Assembly (NCBI RefSeq): GCF_020782235.1
Contig: NZ_JAJGNO010000008.1
Coordinates: 1 to 64,000, forward strand
Direction of reading: 5' to 3'
DNA: 64,000 nucleotides
Source of the DNA: Sphingobium naphthae
Lineage (GTDB): Bacteria > Pseudomonadota > Alphaproteobacteria > Sphingomonadales > Sphingomonadaceae
Under the pieces are notes generated by a model. It saw only the letters and a program-made list of their open reading frames with translations. It had not been told where the DNA came from and did no database searches. Positions within the stretch are counted from its first letter, which is position 1. Each line of letters opens with the position of its first letter. The position numbers and the translations under genes are program-made. Shown one piece after another: positions 38,974 through 48,573 of this stretch.

Positions 38974-41325
38974 ATGAAGGCCCGTCAGACCATCCGCACC
39001 CTTGCGCTCGCCTCCGCCGCCTGGAGCGGCCTTGCCGCCTTGCCCGCTTTGGCGCAGGACGCGCCGCCGCCCGCCGCCGCGAGTGAGGAGGACAGCGCCG
39101 CCATCGTCGTCACCGCGCGCCGGCGCGAGGAAACGCTGGTCAGCGTGCCGATCGCGGTCAGCGCCTTTTCGGGCGCGGCGCTGGAGCGCAGCGGCGCGAT
39201 CGACATCAGCGACCTTGCCAATGTCACGCCCAACACCACGCTGGAGGCATCGCGCGGCACCAATTCGACGCTCACCGCCTTCATCCGCGGCGTGGGCCAG
39301 CAGGACCCGGTGTCCGGCTTCGAACAGGGGGTCGGCATCTATCTCGACGATGTCTATCTCAACCGGCCGCAAGGGGCGCTGCTCGACATTTACGATGTCG
39401 AACGGATCGAGGTGCTGCGCGGGCCGCAGGGCACGCTCTATGGCCGCAACACCATCGGCGGCGCGGTCAAATATGTGACCCGCATGCTGCCGCAGGAATT
39501 TTCGCTGAAGCTGAAGGGCAGCTATGGCAGCTATGACCAGGCCGACGGCATCATCAGCGCATCGGCCCCGATCGGCGACCTCGTCCGTGTCGGCGGCGCC
39601 TTCGCGCGCCTGTCGCGCGGCGGCTTCGGCGAAAACCGCACCACGGGCGAGGATAATTACAACAAGGACATCTGGGCCGGCCGCGCCACGTTTGAAATGG
39701 GCGGCTATGGGCAGCCGGTGCTGATGCGCATCACCGGCGACTATACCAAGGACAACAGCAATGCGCGCGGCGGCCACCGGCTGATCCCGGGGCAGGTGTC
39801 CGGCGCGCCGGTGCTGGACGATGTGTTCGACACGCGCGGCGGCCTGGCCGATCCCAAGCAATATGTGGAATCCTACGGCCTTTCGATGAACATCACGGCT
39901 GAACTGTCCGACGCCGTGACGCTGCGCTCGATCAGCGCCTGGCGCAAGGATGACAGCGCCTCTCCGATCGACTTTGACGCGCTGCCCGCCGTCGATGTCG
40001 ACGTGCCGGCCTATTATTTCAACGAGCAGCTGAGCCAGGAATTCCAGCTGCTCTACGACAAGGGGCCGATCCATGGCATGATCGGCTTCTATTATCTCGA
40101 TGCCAAGGCCGACACCCAGTTCGACGTCCGCCTCTTCACCACCGTTCCCGGCCTCACCGCCTATACCGAGGCCAATGTCGACACCGAAACCTATGCCATC
40201 TTCGGCGACGTCACCTTCGACATTTCCGACCAGCTCAGTCTCTCGGCCGGCGGCCGCTACACCTGGGACGAACGGCGCGCCGACATATTGCGGCAAAATT
40301 ATCTCGGCGGCGGCTCCCCCGTTTTCGGCGGCGCGGGCGTCGCCTTCGGCGCGCCGGGCACGGATTTCCGGGGCGAAAGCGACTTCAAGAAATTCACGCC
40401 GCGCCTGTCGGTCAGCTACAAGCCCACGCCCGATCACAATATCTACGCCAGCTGGTCCAAGGGCTTCAAGGGCGGCGGCTTCGATCCGCGCGGCGTTGGC
40501 GTCAACGCGCCCGACCTCAATGGCGACGGCATCCGCCAGGACAGCGAAGTCGCCGCCTTCCTCAGCTTCGCGCCGGAGGAAGTCGACAGCTATGAGGTCG
40601 GCTACAAGGGCGATCTGATGGACGGCGCGCTCTATGTCGCGGTCGCCGGCTTCTATGCCGATTACAAGGATGTGCAGATTCCCGGCTCCGTCGCCTGCGA
40701 CGTCGGCGGCATTCCCTCCTTCTGCGGCGTCGTGTCCAATGCGGGCAAGGCGACCTTCAAGGGCGTGGAATTCGAAAGCAATGCGCGCCTGGGCCGAGAC
40801 CTGATGACGCCGGGCGACCGGCTGAACCTTCAGACCGCGGTCGGCTATATCGACGCGCAATATGACGAATATATCACCAACATCGCGGGCGTGCCGACCG
40901 ACGTCGCCGACTATCGCGAAGTGCAGAATACGCCAAAATGGACGGCCAGCGGCACGCTCAGCTACACGACACCGGTGGGCGATGGCAGCCTCTATGCGGG
41001 CACGACCCTTTCCTGGCGCTCCAAGACCTATCAGTTCGAAATCCCCAATCCCTATATCGATCAGAAGGGCTATGCCCTGTGGGACGCCAGCATCGTCTAC
41101 ACCGCGCCCGACGACCGCTGGAGCATCGGCCTCCACGGCAAGAATATCCTCGACAAGGAATATAAGACCTCGGGCTATACCTTCGTCGCCGCCGATCCGG
41201 TGACCGGCGCGATCGTCAACAATGCCGCGGGCTTCCCCACCCCGTCGCTCGGCCGCGAAGGCACGCTGACCGCCTTCTACGGCAATCCCCGGCAAGTGTT
41301 CGTCACCGGGTCGGTGAAGTTCTGA
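38974..41325 (+). CDS. TonB-dependent outer-membrane receptor
   Basis: The 783-residue receptor has a signal peptide ending ALAQD, a TonB-box region with AIVVTARRREETLVSVPIAV, and a plug domain (DISDLANVTPNTTLEA, GIYLDDVYLNRPQGALLDI, VLRGPQGTLYGRNTIGGAVK). A 22-strand barrel follows and ends in an aromatic residue (GSVKF). It imports a substrate across the outer membrane using TonB energy. It resembles the many sphingomonad receptors for carbohydrates, lignin fragments or other organic compounds more than siderophore receptors. The MFS transporter gene downstream and the divergent TetR gene suggest an inducible uptake locus. Confidence 0.95.
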   Translation: MKARQTIRTLALASAAWSGLAALPALAQDAPPPAAASEEDSAAIVVTARRREETLVSVPIAVSAFSGAALERSGAIDISDLANVTPNTTLEASRGTNSTLTAFIRGVGQQDPVSGFEQGVGIYLDDVYLNRPQGALLDIYDVERIEVLRGPQGTLYGRNTIGGAVKYVTRMLPQEFSLKLKGSYGSYDQADGIISASAPIGDLVRVGGAFARLSRGGFGENRTTGEDNYNKDIWAGRATFEMGGYGQPVLMRITGDYTKDNSNARGGHRLIPGQVSGAPVLDDVFDTRGGLADPKQYVESYGLSMNITAELSDAVTLRSISAWRKDDSASPIDFDALPAVDVDVPAYYFNEQLSQEFQLLYDKGPIHGMIGFYYLDAKADTQFDVRLFTTVPGLTAYTEANVDTETYAIFGDVTFDISDQLSLSAGGRYTWDERRADILRQNYLGGGSPVFGGAGVAFGAPGTDFRGESDFKKFTPRLSVSYKPTPDHNIYASWSKGFKGGGFDPRGVGVNAPDLNGDGIRQDSEVAAFLSFAPEEVDSYEVGYKGDLMDGALYVAVAGFYADYKDVQIPGSVACDVGGIPSFCGVVSNAGKATFKGVEFESNARLGRDLMTPGDRLNLQTAVGYIDAQYDEYITNIAGVPTDVADYREVQNTPKWTASGTLSYTTPVGDGSLYAGTTLSWRSKTYQFEIPNPYIDQKGYALWDASIVYTAPDDRWSIGLHGKNILDKEYKTSGYTFVAADPVTGAIVNNAAGFPTPSLGREGTLTAFYGNPRQVFVTGSVKF

Positions 41326-41358
41326 CGCTTCGGACCGGCGGTCCGGGCTCCATGCTCC

Positions 41359-41470
41359 CTTCGCCCTGAGTAGAGGCTGAGCGAAGTCGACGCCTCCTGT
41401 CGAAGGGGCAGGCGCACCAGTCCTTCGATACGCCATTTCGACAGGATCGGTGGCTACTCAGGACGAACGG
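41359..41470. repeat. REP-like imperfect inverted repeat 1
   Basis: The left arm contains CTGAGTAG (41366-41373) and the right arm CTACTCAG (41454-41461). Between them are GTCGAAGGGG and TCCTTCGATA segments that also pair in part. The element lies between the TonB receptor and MFS genes. It shares the cores CTGAGTAG/GAGTAGGGGCTGAGC and CAGTCCTTCGATACG with the repeat at 44447. Confidence 0.75.
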
Positions 41471-41489
41471 AATGAGAGTATGTGATCGC

Positions 41490-42749
41490 ATGACCGACCA
41501 AACCGCTTCCCCTTCCTCCCCCCGCTACCGCGCCGTCGTGCTGGCGATGCTGCTGCTGGTCTACACCTTCAACTTCCTCGACCGGCAGATCCTGGGCATC
41601 CTCGCCGTGCCGATCAAGGCGGACCTCGGCCTCAGCGATACGCAGCTCGGCGCGCTGGGCGGCATCGCCTTCGCCTTGCTCTATTCGACGCTGGCGATCC
41701 CCCTGGCGCTGCTCGCCGATCGCACCAGCCGCACCTGGGTCATCACCGTCAGCCTGGCGGTCTGGTCCGGCTTCACCGCGCTGTGCGGCCTCGCCTCCAG
41801 CTTCCTGCAGCTCTTCCTCTTTCGCATCGGCGTGGGCGTGGGCGAAGCGGGCGGGGTCGCGCCCTCCTATGCCGTCATCTCCGACTATTTCCCGCCGCAC
41901 CAGCGCGCCCGCGCGCTCTCCATCTACTCGCTCGGCATCCCGCTCGGCTCGGCAGGCGGGGTGCTGCTGGGCGGCTATATCGCGCAGACGGTCGAATGGC
42001 GCACCGCCTTCATCGTGGTCGGCTTGCTCGGCCTCGTCATCGCCCCGATCTTCCGCCTCGTCGTGCGCGAACCCGCCCGTCCGGTGCAGAGCGGAGCCCG
42101 AGTCCCGGTCGGCGCCGTCTTCGGCATCCTCGCGGCCAAGCGCGGTTTCTGGTTCCTGGCGCTGGGCGCGGCGTGCAGTTCCATGTGCGGCTATGGCGTC
42201 GCCTTCTGGCTCCCCAGCCTGCTGATGCGCAGCTTCGGCCTCGACCTTCTGGGCGCGGGCCAGTTTCTGGGCGGATTGCTGCTGCTCGGCGGAGTGGCGG
42301 GCGTGCTGCTCGGCGGCTTTCTGGGCGACCGGCTGGGCGGGCGCGACAGGGCCTATTATGCCTGGGTGCCGGCGGTCAGCTATGTCATCGGCATGCCGCT
42401 CTTCGTGATCGGCGTGCTGTCCGACAGCGTCGGCTTCGCCTTCGCCCTGTTCCTCGTCCCCCAGGCGCTGGTCTATGTCTGGCTCGGCCCCGTGCTGACC
42501 GCCGTCCAGCATCTCGTCCCCGCCCATATGCGCGCCAGCGCGTCGGCGACCTTCCTGCTGATCAACAATCTGGTCGGGCTTGGCCTTGGCAGCTGGGCGG
42601 TGGGCAGCCTGTCGGACGCGCTGACGCCCGCTTACGGTCAGGAGGCGCTGCGCTACGCCATCGTCGCGGCACTGGGCTTCTATCTGCTCGCCGGCTTCTT
42701 CATGGCGCTGGCCGGCAAGGCGCTGCGCCGCGACTGGGTCGCCGCCTGA
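41490..42749 (+). CDS. MFS transporter, Spinster-like family
   Basis: The 419-residue permease has 12 predicted membrane helices. The N-terminal NFLDRQILGILAVPIKADLG, SDTQLGALGGIAFALLYSTL and IPLALLADRTSRTW (the MFS loop 2-3 motif) are typical of Spinster-like MFS proteins, which are common in sphingomonads next to TonB receptors. The substrate is unknown, probably the organic compound taken up by the upstream receptor. The ATG at 41490 follows GAGAG; an in-frame ATG at 41472 is also possible and would add six residues. Confidence 0.9.
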   Translation: MTDQTASPSSPRYRAVVLAMLLLVYTFNFLDRQILGILAVPIKADLGLSDTQLGALGGIAFALLYSTLAIPLALLADRTSRTWVITVSLAVWSGFTALCGLASSFLQLFLFRIGVGVGEAGGVAPSYAVISDYFPPHQRARALSIYSLGIPLGSAGGVLLGGYIAQTVEWRTAFIVVGLLGLVIAPIFRLVVREPARPVQSGARVPVGAVFGILAAKRGFWFLALGAACSSMCGYGVAFWLPSLLMRSFGLDLLGAGQFLGGLLLLGGVAGVLLGGFLGDRLGGRDRAYYAWVPAVSYVIGMPLFVIGVLSDSVGFAFALFLVPQALVYVWLGPVLTAVQHLVPAHMRASASATFLLINNLVGLGLGSWAVGSLSDALTPAYGQEALRYAIVAALGFYLLAGFFMALAGKALRRDWVAA

Positions 42750-42755
42750 ACCAGC

Positions 42756-42784
42756 GCCATTGGTGATTTGAAGTCACCAATGGC
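42756..42784. terminator. Bidirectional terminator stem-loop between convergent genes
   Basis: GCCATTGGTGA (42756-42766) pairs perfectly with TCACCAATGGC (42774-42784) around the loop TTTGAAG. It lies just after the MFS stop and 63 bases from the prfC stop, between convergent genes. There is no marked U-run on either side. Confidence 0.6.
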
Positions 42785-42846
42785 CGCCCCGCGCGCATTG
42801 CTCTCATCAATAGCGAAATCGCGCGCGTGTCGGCTTCGCTGTCGGC

Positions 42847-44424
42847 CTAGCGCTCGCGGGTGGCGCTGAACTTCACCTTGGGATGGCGTTCCTGCTGATA
42901 GCCGATGTCCCAGGCGCTCCTGGCCATGAACACCAGATTGCCGTCCCGGTCCTTGGCCATGTTGGCGCCATTATAGGCGACCAGATCCTTGATCGCCGCA
43001 TCGTCGCCGCTGATCCACCGCGCCGTGTCGAAGGGCGAAGGCTCCAGCCCGGCGGCGACCTTATATTCCGCCTCCAGCCGGCTGATCAGCACTTCCAGCT
43101 GCAGCTGCCCGACCACGCCGACGATCCACTGGCTGCCGATTTCGGGGTAGAAGACCTGGATGACGCCTTCTTCCGACAGGTCGTCCAGCGCCTTGCGCAG
43201 CTGCTTGGTCTTGGTCGGGTCCTTGAGCGCGACGCGGCGCAGGATTTCGGGCGCGAAATTGGGCAGGCCGGTGAAGCGCAGCCCCGGCTTCTCGCTCAGC
43301 GTGTCGCCCACGCGCAGTGCGCCATGATTAGGAATGCCGATGATGTCGCCGGGAAATGCCTCGTCCGCCAGCTCGCGATCCTGGGCGAAGAAGAGGATCG
43401 GCGAATGAACAGCCAGCGGCTTGCCCGACCCGCTCGGCGTCAGCTTCATGCCGCGCCGGAACTTGCCGGAGCACAGCCGCATGAAGGCGATGCGGTCGCG
43501 ATGCATCGGGTCCATGTTCGCCTGCACCTTGAAGATGAAGCCGGTGACTTCGCTCTGCTCGGGCTCGACCGGCGCGGGCTCGGCCGGCTGCGCGCGCGGC
43601 GGCGGAGCATGCTGGCCCAGCGCGTCGATCAGTTCGGTGACGCCGAAGAGCTTGAGCGCCGATCCGAAATAGACCGGCGTCAGGTCGCCGGCGCGATAGC
43701 GCTCCAGGTCGAATTCGGCATAGCCGCCCTGCGCCAGCTCCGCTTCCTCGCGCAATCGCTCCAGCGCCTGGGCGGACAGCAGTTCGGCCAGCTTCGGGTC
43801 GTCCAGCCCGGAAACGACGCTCTCCTTCCCCTCAAACTCGCGCGAAGGCCCGCTCGGCTGGCGCAGGCGCTTGGTGGCGAAGTCATAGATGCCCTCGAAC
43901 TCGCCGCCCATGCCGGCGGGCCAGCTCATCGGGCAGACATCGAGCTGCAGCTGGTCCGCCACTTCATCGAGCAGCCCGAACACCTCGCGGCCCTCGCGGT
44001 CCACCTTGTTGACGAAGGTGATGATCGGCACATTGCGCAGCCGGCACACTTCGAACAGCTTGCGCGTCTGCGGCTCGATGCCCTTGGCCGCGTCGATCAC
44101 CATGACGGCGCTGTCGACCGCGGTCAGCGTGCGATAGGTGTCCTCGCTGAAATCCTCATGGCCCGGCGTGTCGAGCAGGTTGAAGGTGATCGTCTCCCCG
44201 TCGCGCGTCCGCTCGAACGTCATGACCGAGGAGGTGACGGAAATGCCGCGCTGCTGCTCGATCTTCATCCAGTCCGACCGCGCGCGCCGGTTCGCCCCGC
44301 GCGCCTTGACCTCGCCGGCCAGATGGATGGCGCCGCCTTCCAGCAGCAGCTTTTCGGTCAAGGTGGTCTTGCCGGCGTCGGGGTGGGAAATGATCGCGAA
44401 GGTGCGGCGGGATGGGATGGTCAT
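42847..44424 (-). CDS. prfC: Peptide chain release factor 3
   Basis: The 525-residue GTPase recycles RF1 and RF2 after termination. The G domain shows HPDAGKTTLTEKLLLEGGAI (P-loop), the switch region ISVTSSVMTF, DTPGHEDFSEDTYR and FVNKVDREGR. The C-terminal domains include GFIFKVQANMDPMHRDRIAF. The start at 44424 gives the standard N-terminus (TIPSRRTFAIISHPDAGKTT). A REP-like repeat follows upstream of the start. The gene stands alone and converges with the MFS gene. Confidence 0.97.
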   Translation of the reverse strand: MTIPSRRTFAIISHPDAGKTTLTEKLLLEGGAIHLAGEVKARGANRRARSDWMKIEQQRGISVTSSVMTFERTRDGETITFNLLDTPGHEDFSEDTYRTLTAVDSAVMVIDAAKGIEPQTRKLFEVCRLRNVPIITFVNKVDREGREVFGLLDEVADQLQLDVCPMSWPAGMGGEFEGIYDFATKRLRQPSGPSREFEGKESVVSGLDDPKLAELLSAQALERLREEAELAQGGYAEFDLERYRAGDLTPVYFGSALKLFGVTELIDALGQHAPPPRAQPAEPAPVEPEQSEVTGFIFKVQANMDPMHRDRIAFMRLCSGKFRRGMKLTPSGSGKPLAVHSPILFFAQDRELADEAFPGDIIGIPNHGALRVGDTLSEKPGLRFTGLPNFAPEILRRVALKDPTKTKQLRKALDDLSEEGVIQVFYPEIGSQWIVGVVGQLQLEVLISRLEAEYKVAAGLEPSPFDTARWISGDDAAIKDLVAYNGANMAKDRDGNLVFMARSAWDIGYQQERHPKVKFSATRER

Positions 44425-44446
44425 ATTCGGTCCAGACAAACAACAG

Positions 44447-44561
44447 CCGTTCGTGCCGAGTAGGGGCTGAGCATGGCGAAGGCCCGTATCGAAGCACTCG
44501 CGCCATCCAGTCCTTCGATACGCTGCTTGGGCTATGCTCAGCAGCTACGCGGGACGAACGG
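44447..44561. repeat. REP-like imperfect inverted repeat 2
   Basis: CCGTTCGT (44447-44454) and ACGAACGG (44554-44561) form the ends, with GAGTAGGGGCTGAGCA and TGCTCAGCAGCTAC inside, giving a long imperfect hairpin. It lies between prfC and the aldose epimerase-like gene and shares core sequences with repeats 1 and 3. Confidence 0.75.
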
Positions 44562-44573
44562 AAAGGGAGCTAT

Positions 44574-45458
44574 CTAGTCGGCAACCAGCGTCACGTCCAT
44601 GCGGAAGGATCGACTATCACCCGGCAGCAGTGCCATGATGCCGGGCTTGTCCCAGACATCGCCGGTGAAGCCGACCGGATCGGCCATGCCCGCCCAGGGT
44701 TCGATGCACAGATAATGGGCGCCGGGCTTCTGCCACAGGCCAAGCCAGGGCGTATCGGGAAAATCGATCTTCAGATGCGGCCGGCCCGGCACGCCCCAGG
44801 TCAGCGACCGGCTCTTGAGATCATCCCAGATCAGCGCGTCGCCTTCGAACATCGCATGGGTGGGCGCGAGGCAATCGCCCTCCACCGGGGAGGGAACGGG
44901 CTCGGCCGCGATCAGGCCCGGCTCCGCGCCCACCTTGCGGATCGGCGCCGGCTCGGGCTCGGCGAAGCGGATGCGATGCGCCTCGACATCGCCGTCATAG
45001 GGCAGCGGCCAGGCGAAGGCGGGATGATAGCCGAAGGAGAAGGGCATGCGCGCCTCGCCCATGTTGGTGATCGTCGCCGTCATCCGCAGCGTCGCATCCT
45101 CCAGTACGAAACCCATGTCGAGCCGGAAGTCGAACGGATAGATGGCGCGCGTCGTCACATCCGCGTCCAGCCGCAACAGGATGCGATCGTCGGCCTGCTC
45201 CTCCAGCGCGAAGGATTTGCGCCGAGCAAAGCCATGCTGCGGCATCGCATATTCATGCGCGTCCAGCCGATAGACATCGTCCCTGGACCGCCCGACGAAG
45301 GGGAAGAGCAAGGGCGCGTGGCCCGTCCACCAGCGCGGATCGGCATCGGTCATCAACGCGCGTCCCTGCGCGTCCCGCAGCGACCAGAGTTCAGCGCCCA
45401 GCGGCTCGATCTCCGCCGACAGGCTGGCGGAATGGATGGCAAAACGGCTTTCGGACAA
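44574..45458 (-). CDS. Aldose 1-epimerase family protein
   Basis: The 294-residue protein belongs to the galactose-mutarotase-like family (LacX-type), with the segments APLLFPFVGRSRDDVYRL, YAMPQHGFARRKSFALEE, PFSFGYHPAFAWPLPYDGDV and the C-terminal YLCIEPWAGMADPVG. These contain the conserved His and Glu used for hexose epimerisation. The TTG at 45458 is chosen because GGGAGG lies six bases upstream and the protein then starts at the domain; an in-frame ATG at 45491 has no ribosome site. The substrate is probably a sugar or sugar phosphate. Confidence 0.88.
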   Translation of the reverse strand: MSESRFAIHSASLSAEIEPLGAELWSLRDAQGRALMTDADPRWWTGHAPLLFPFVGRSRDDVYRLDAHEYAMPQHGFARRKSFALEEQADDRILLRLDADVTTRAIYPFDFRLDMGFVLEDATLRMTATITNMGEARMPFSFGYHPAFAWPLPYDGDVEAHRIRFAEPEPAPIRKVGAEPGLIAAEPVPSPVEGDCLAPTHAMFEGDALIWDDLKSRSLTWGVPGRPHLKIDFPDTPWLGLWQKPGAHYLCIEPWAGMADPVGFTGDVWDKPGIMALLPGDSRSFRMDVTLVAD

Positions 45459-45585
45459 AAGAGGCCTCCCTGGCGGATCGCCCCTTCGCATAACAGCGCG
45501 CCCGCGGCGTGTCTGCCATCATGTCGTTTCGGTTGAGGAACCAGATGTCACTCCTGCCGGTTTTACGGGACGGAGGAAAAACATC

Positions 45586-46113
45586 ATGAAACCAACAATA
45601 ATCGCCATCATGGCAACGCTGCTGCTGTCCGGAACGGCGATGGCGCAGGACAAGGCGAAGAAGGACGACACGCTGGACAAGGCCGGGACGATCGCGAGCC
45701 AGCCAGCCCGCGACATCGGCCTCGACAAGGATGAGATACCGCCGGTGCTGACTAAGGCGGTCGATAATCCTTATGCCGCCCCGGCCAGCCGCAGCTGCAA
45801 GGGGCTGAACCGGGAACTGGGCGCGCTCAATGCCGCGCTGGGCGAGGATTTCACCGCCAGCAAGGAAGCCAATGAAGATCGCACCGGCAAGATCGCCGAA
45901 GCGATCGGCAAGACCGTCGTCAACTCGCTGATCCCGTTCCGCGGGCTGGTCCGCGAAATCAGCGGCGCCGCCCCGGCCGAGCGCCGATTGCAGGCCGCCG
46001 CTACCGCCGGCATCGCGCGGCGCGGCTATATGCGCGGCCTCGCCAGCGCCAAGGGCTGCAAGATCGCCCCGATCGCGCCGGAACCCGTGGCCCGGAGCGA
46101 CGGGAAAAAGTAG
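45586..46113 (+). CDS. Secreted protein of unknown function
   Basis: The 175-residue product follows GGAGGAAAAACATC and has a signal peptide (IAIMATLLLSGTAMAQD). The mature protein is helical, with KKDDTLDKAGTIASQPARD and a segment KTVVNSLIPFRGLVREISGA that resembles the 'IPFR' block seen in several uncharacterised alphaproteobacterial envelope proteins. Two conserved-looking cysteines (SRSCKGL and KGCKI) could form a disulfide. The family was not named with confidence. It converges with pheT. Confidence 0.75.
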   Translation: MKPTIIAIMATLLLSGTAMAQDKAKKDDTLDKAGTIASQPARDIGLDKDEIPPVLTKAVDNPYAAPASRSCKGLNRELGALNAALGEDFTASKEANEDRTGKIAEAIGKTVVNSLIPFRGLVREISGAAPAERRLQAAATAGIARRGYMRGLASAKGCKIAPIAPEPVARSDGKK

Positions 46114-46155
46114 GTTTGGTCGGTGCTCCTGCCGCTGCAGGAGCACCCCAAGCCG

Positions 46156-48573
46156 TCATCCCCGCAAGGTCGCGCCCAGCTTGGCCGCGGCCTTCACCAC
46201 CGCGGCGCTGATCGCTTCCAGTTCTTCCTGCGAAAAGCTCTTCTCGCCCGGCTGCAGCGTGACTTCGATGGCGAGCGACTTGTGCCCGTCCTCGACACCC
46301 GGGCCCACGAAGACATCGAACAGGCGCGCATCGACGATCGCCTTCTTGTCCGCGCCCCGCACCGCGCGGACCAGCGCGTCGGCTTCGACCGCATCGGGCA
46401 CCAGGAAGGCGAAATCGCGCTTCACCGCCTGCAGCGGAGGCGGTGCATAGGGCGCGCGCAATGCGCCGCTCTTGCGCTTGGCCGGGATGGCGTCGAGGAA
46501 GATTTCGCCCGCCACAACAGCTCCGGTCAGGCCGAACTGCCGCGCCAGATTGGGGTGCAGCACGCCATATTCGGCGAGTACTGCCTTGGGCCCCAGCCGC
46601 AGCGTGCCGGACTGGCCGGGATGATAGGCCGCCGACGCTTCGCCGAAGCTCTGGAGATTGCCCACCGGCGCGCCCGCAGCGGCCAGCAGCGCGATCACCT
46701 CGGCCTTGGCATCGAAGGCGTCGAACGGCTGCGCCTTGCCGGTCTGCCATCCGCGCGCGACCTTCTCGCCCGCCAGCACGAAGCCGACCGTCGCCCGCTC
46801 GCCCTGCTTGAAATAGCGCCGGCCCAGTTCGAACAGGCGCACCGACGTGGCGCTGCGATCGACATTGCGCTTCGTCGCGGACAGAAGGCCCGGCAGCAGC
46901 GAGGGCCGCATCACCTTCAGATCCTCGGAAATCGGGTTGGCCAGCGTCCAGTCGCCGCCGCCCACGGCCGCGGCCTCCTTTTCCGAGAGGAAGGACCAGT
47001 TGATCGCTTCCGCCAGCCCCCGCGCGGCGGCGGTGCGGCGCACGCGGCGCTCGACCAGCTGTTCGGGCGTGGCGGTCGGGCGAGCGACGCCCGGGGCGCG
47101 CGGCAGCGGTGTGGAGGGCACATGGTCGAGCCCGACGATGCGCACCACTTCCTCGACAATGTCGGGCCAGCCATCAACGTCCCGGCGCCAGCTGGGCACG
47201 GTGACGGTCCAGTGGCCCGGCACGCTGACCGGCATGCCATCCTGATATTCGACGCTGTGCGCGTCGCCCGCCACGCCAAAGCCCAAGCTTTCCAGGATGC
47301 GCTTCTGCTGGTCGGCGGGCACCTCCACCCCGGCCAGCGCCAGGCACTGGTCGGGCGCATAGGCCACCGTCCGCAGCGCCGCGGGGGGCGTGCCGGCGCG
47401 CGTCGCTTCGCTCGGGCTGCCGCCGCACAGCCTGACCACCAGGTCGGTCGCGATCGACAGGCCATCGTCCAGGAAGGCGGGATCGACGCCGCGCTCGAAC
47501 CGGCCGCGCGCGTCGGACGTGAGCGCCAGCGCCTGGCCGGTGACGGCGATCCGCTCGGGCGTGAAATAGGCGCATTCGATCAGCACGTCTGTCGTGCCGT
47601 CCTGCGCGCCCGAATGTTCGCCGCCCATGATGCCGCCAATGTCGTGCACGGCTTCGTCGTCGGCGATCACGGTCATGCTGGCGTCGACGGCGTAGGTCTT
47701 GCCGTTGAGCGCCAGCACCTGCTCGCCGCTGCGGCCCTTGCGCGCGACCAGGCCGCCCTTCAGCGTCGCCATGTCATAGACGTGCAACGGTCGGCCCAGG
47801 TCGATCATGATGTAGTTGGTGATGTCGACCAGCGCGCTGATCGGCTTCTGGCCGATCGCCTTCAGCCGGCGGCTCATCCAGTCGGGCGACGCGCCATTGG
47901 TGACGCCGCGCACGGTGCGCGCGAAGAAGGCGGGGCAGCCCTCGCTGTCCTCGGTGCGCACGTCCGGCCCCGGCCCGACGCCCGCGATCGTCGGCACGAT
48001 GATGGCGTTGAGCGTCCCCAGCCCCGCCGCCGCCAGGTCGCGCGCGATGCCGCGCACGCCCATGCAATCCTGCCGGTTGGGCGTCACCGACACGTCGATG
48101 ACCGGATCGTCGAGGCCAGCCCAGTCGGCATAGACGCGGCCGACCGGCGCATCGGGGCTGAGTTCGATGATCCCGTCATGATCGTCGCCCAGCTCCAGCT
48201 CGCGCGTCGAACACATCATGCCGTTGGATTCGACGCCGCGGATCGCGGTCTTCTTCAGCACCATGCCGTTGGACGGCACCACTGCGCCCTCGACCCCGAA
48301 GACGCCGACCAGCCCGGCGCGGGCATTGGGCGCGCCGCAGACGACCTGCAGCGGCTGTCCGTCGCCATGATCGACGGTCAGCACCTGCAGCTTGTCGGCC
48401 TGCGGATGCTTGTCGGCGGTCAGCACCTTCGCGATTCGGAACCCGGCGAGTTTCTCGGCCGGATTTTCGACGCCCTCGACCTCCAGGCCGATGGCGTTCA
48501 GCGTCTTGAGGATCGTCGGCAGATCCGCATCGGTGTCGAGATGCGTCTTGAGCCAGCTCAGCGTGAACTTCAT
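46156..48573 (-). CDS. pheT: Phenylalanine-tRNA ligase beta subunit
   Basis: The 805-residue subunit begins with [13 protein letters not shown] and an N-terminal EMAP/tRNA-binding domain, followed by the B3/4 editing domain, B5 and the C-terminal FDX-ACB domain ([16 protein letters not shown]). It forms the alpha2beta2 enzyme with PheS, charging tRNA-Phe. The start overlaps the pheS stop by 4 bases (ATGA), so both subunits are co-translated. The in-frame extension up to 48732 has no family support. Confidence 0.98.
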   Translation of the reverse strand: MKFTLSWLKTHLDTDADLPTILKTLNAIGLEVEGVENPAEKLAGFRIAKVLTADKHPQADKLQVLTVDHGDGQPLQVVCGAPNARAGLVGVFGVEGAVVPSNGMVLKKTAIRGVESNGMMCSTRELELGDDHDGIIELSPDAPVGRVYADWAGLDDPVIDVSVTPNRQDCMGVRGIARDLAAAGLGTLNAIIVPTIAGVGPGPDVRTEDSEGCPAFFARTVRGVTNGASPDWMSRRLKAIGQKPISALVDITNYIMIDLGRPLHVYDMATLKGGLVARKGRSGEQVLALNGKTYAVDASMTVIADDEAVHDIGGIMGGEHSGAQDGTTDVLIECAYFTPERIAVTGQALALTSDARGRFERGVDPAFLDDGLSIATDLVVRLCGGSPSEATRAGTPPAALRTVAYAPDQCLALAGVEVPADQQKRILESLGFGVAGDAHSVEYQDGMPVSVPGHWTVTVPSWRRDVDGWPDIVEEVVRIVGLDHVPSTPLPRAPGVARPTATPEQLVERRVRRTAAARGLAEAINWSFLSEKEAAAVGGGDWTLANPISEDLKVMRPSLLPGLLSATKRNVDRSATSVRLFELGRRYFKQGERATVGFVLAGEKVARGWQTGKAQPFDAFDAKAEVIALLAAAGAPVGNLQSFGEASAAYHPGQSGTLRLGPKAVLAEYGVLHPNLARQFGLTGAVVAGEIFLDAIPAKRKSGALRAPYAPPPLQAVKRDFAFLVPDAVEADALVRAVRGADKKAIVDARLFDVFVGPGVEDGHKSLAIEVTLQPGEKSFSQEELEAISAAVVKAAAKLGATLRG

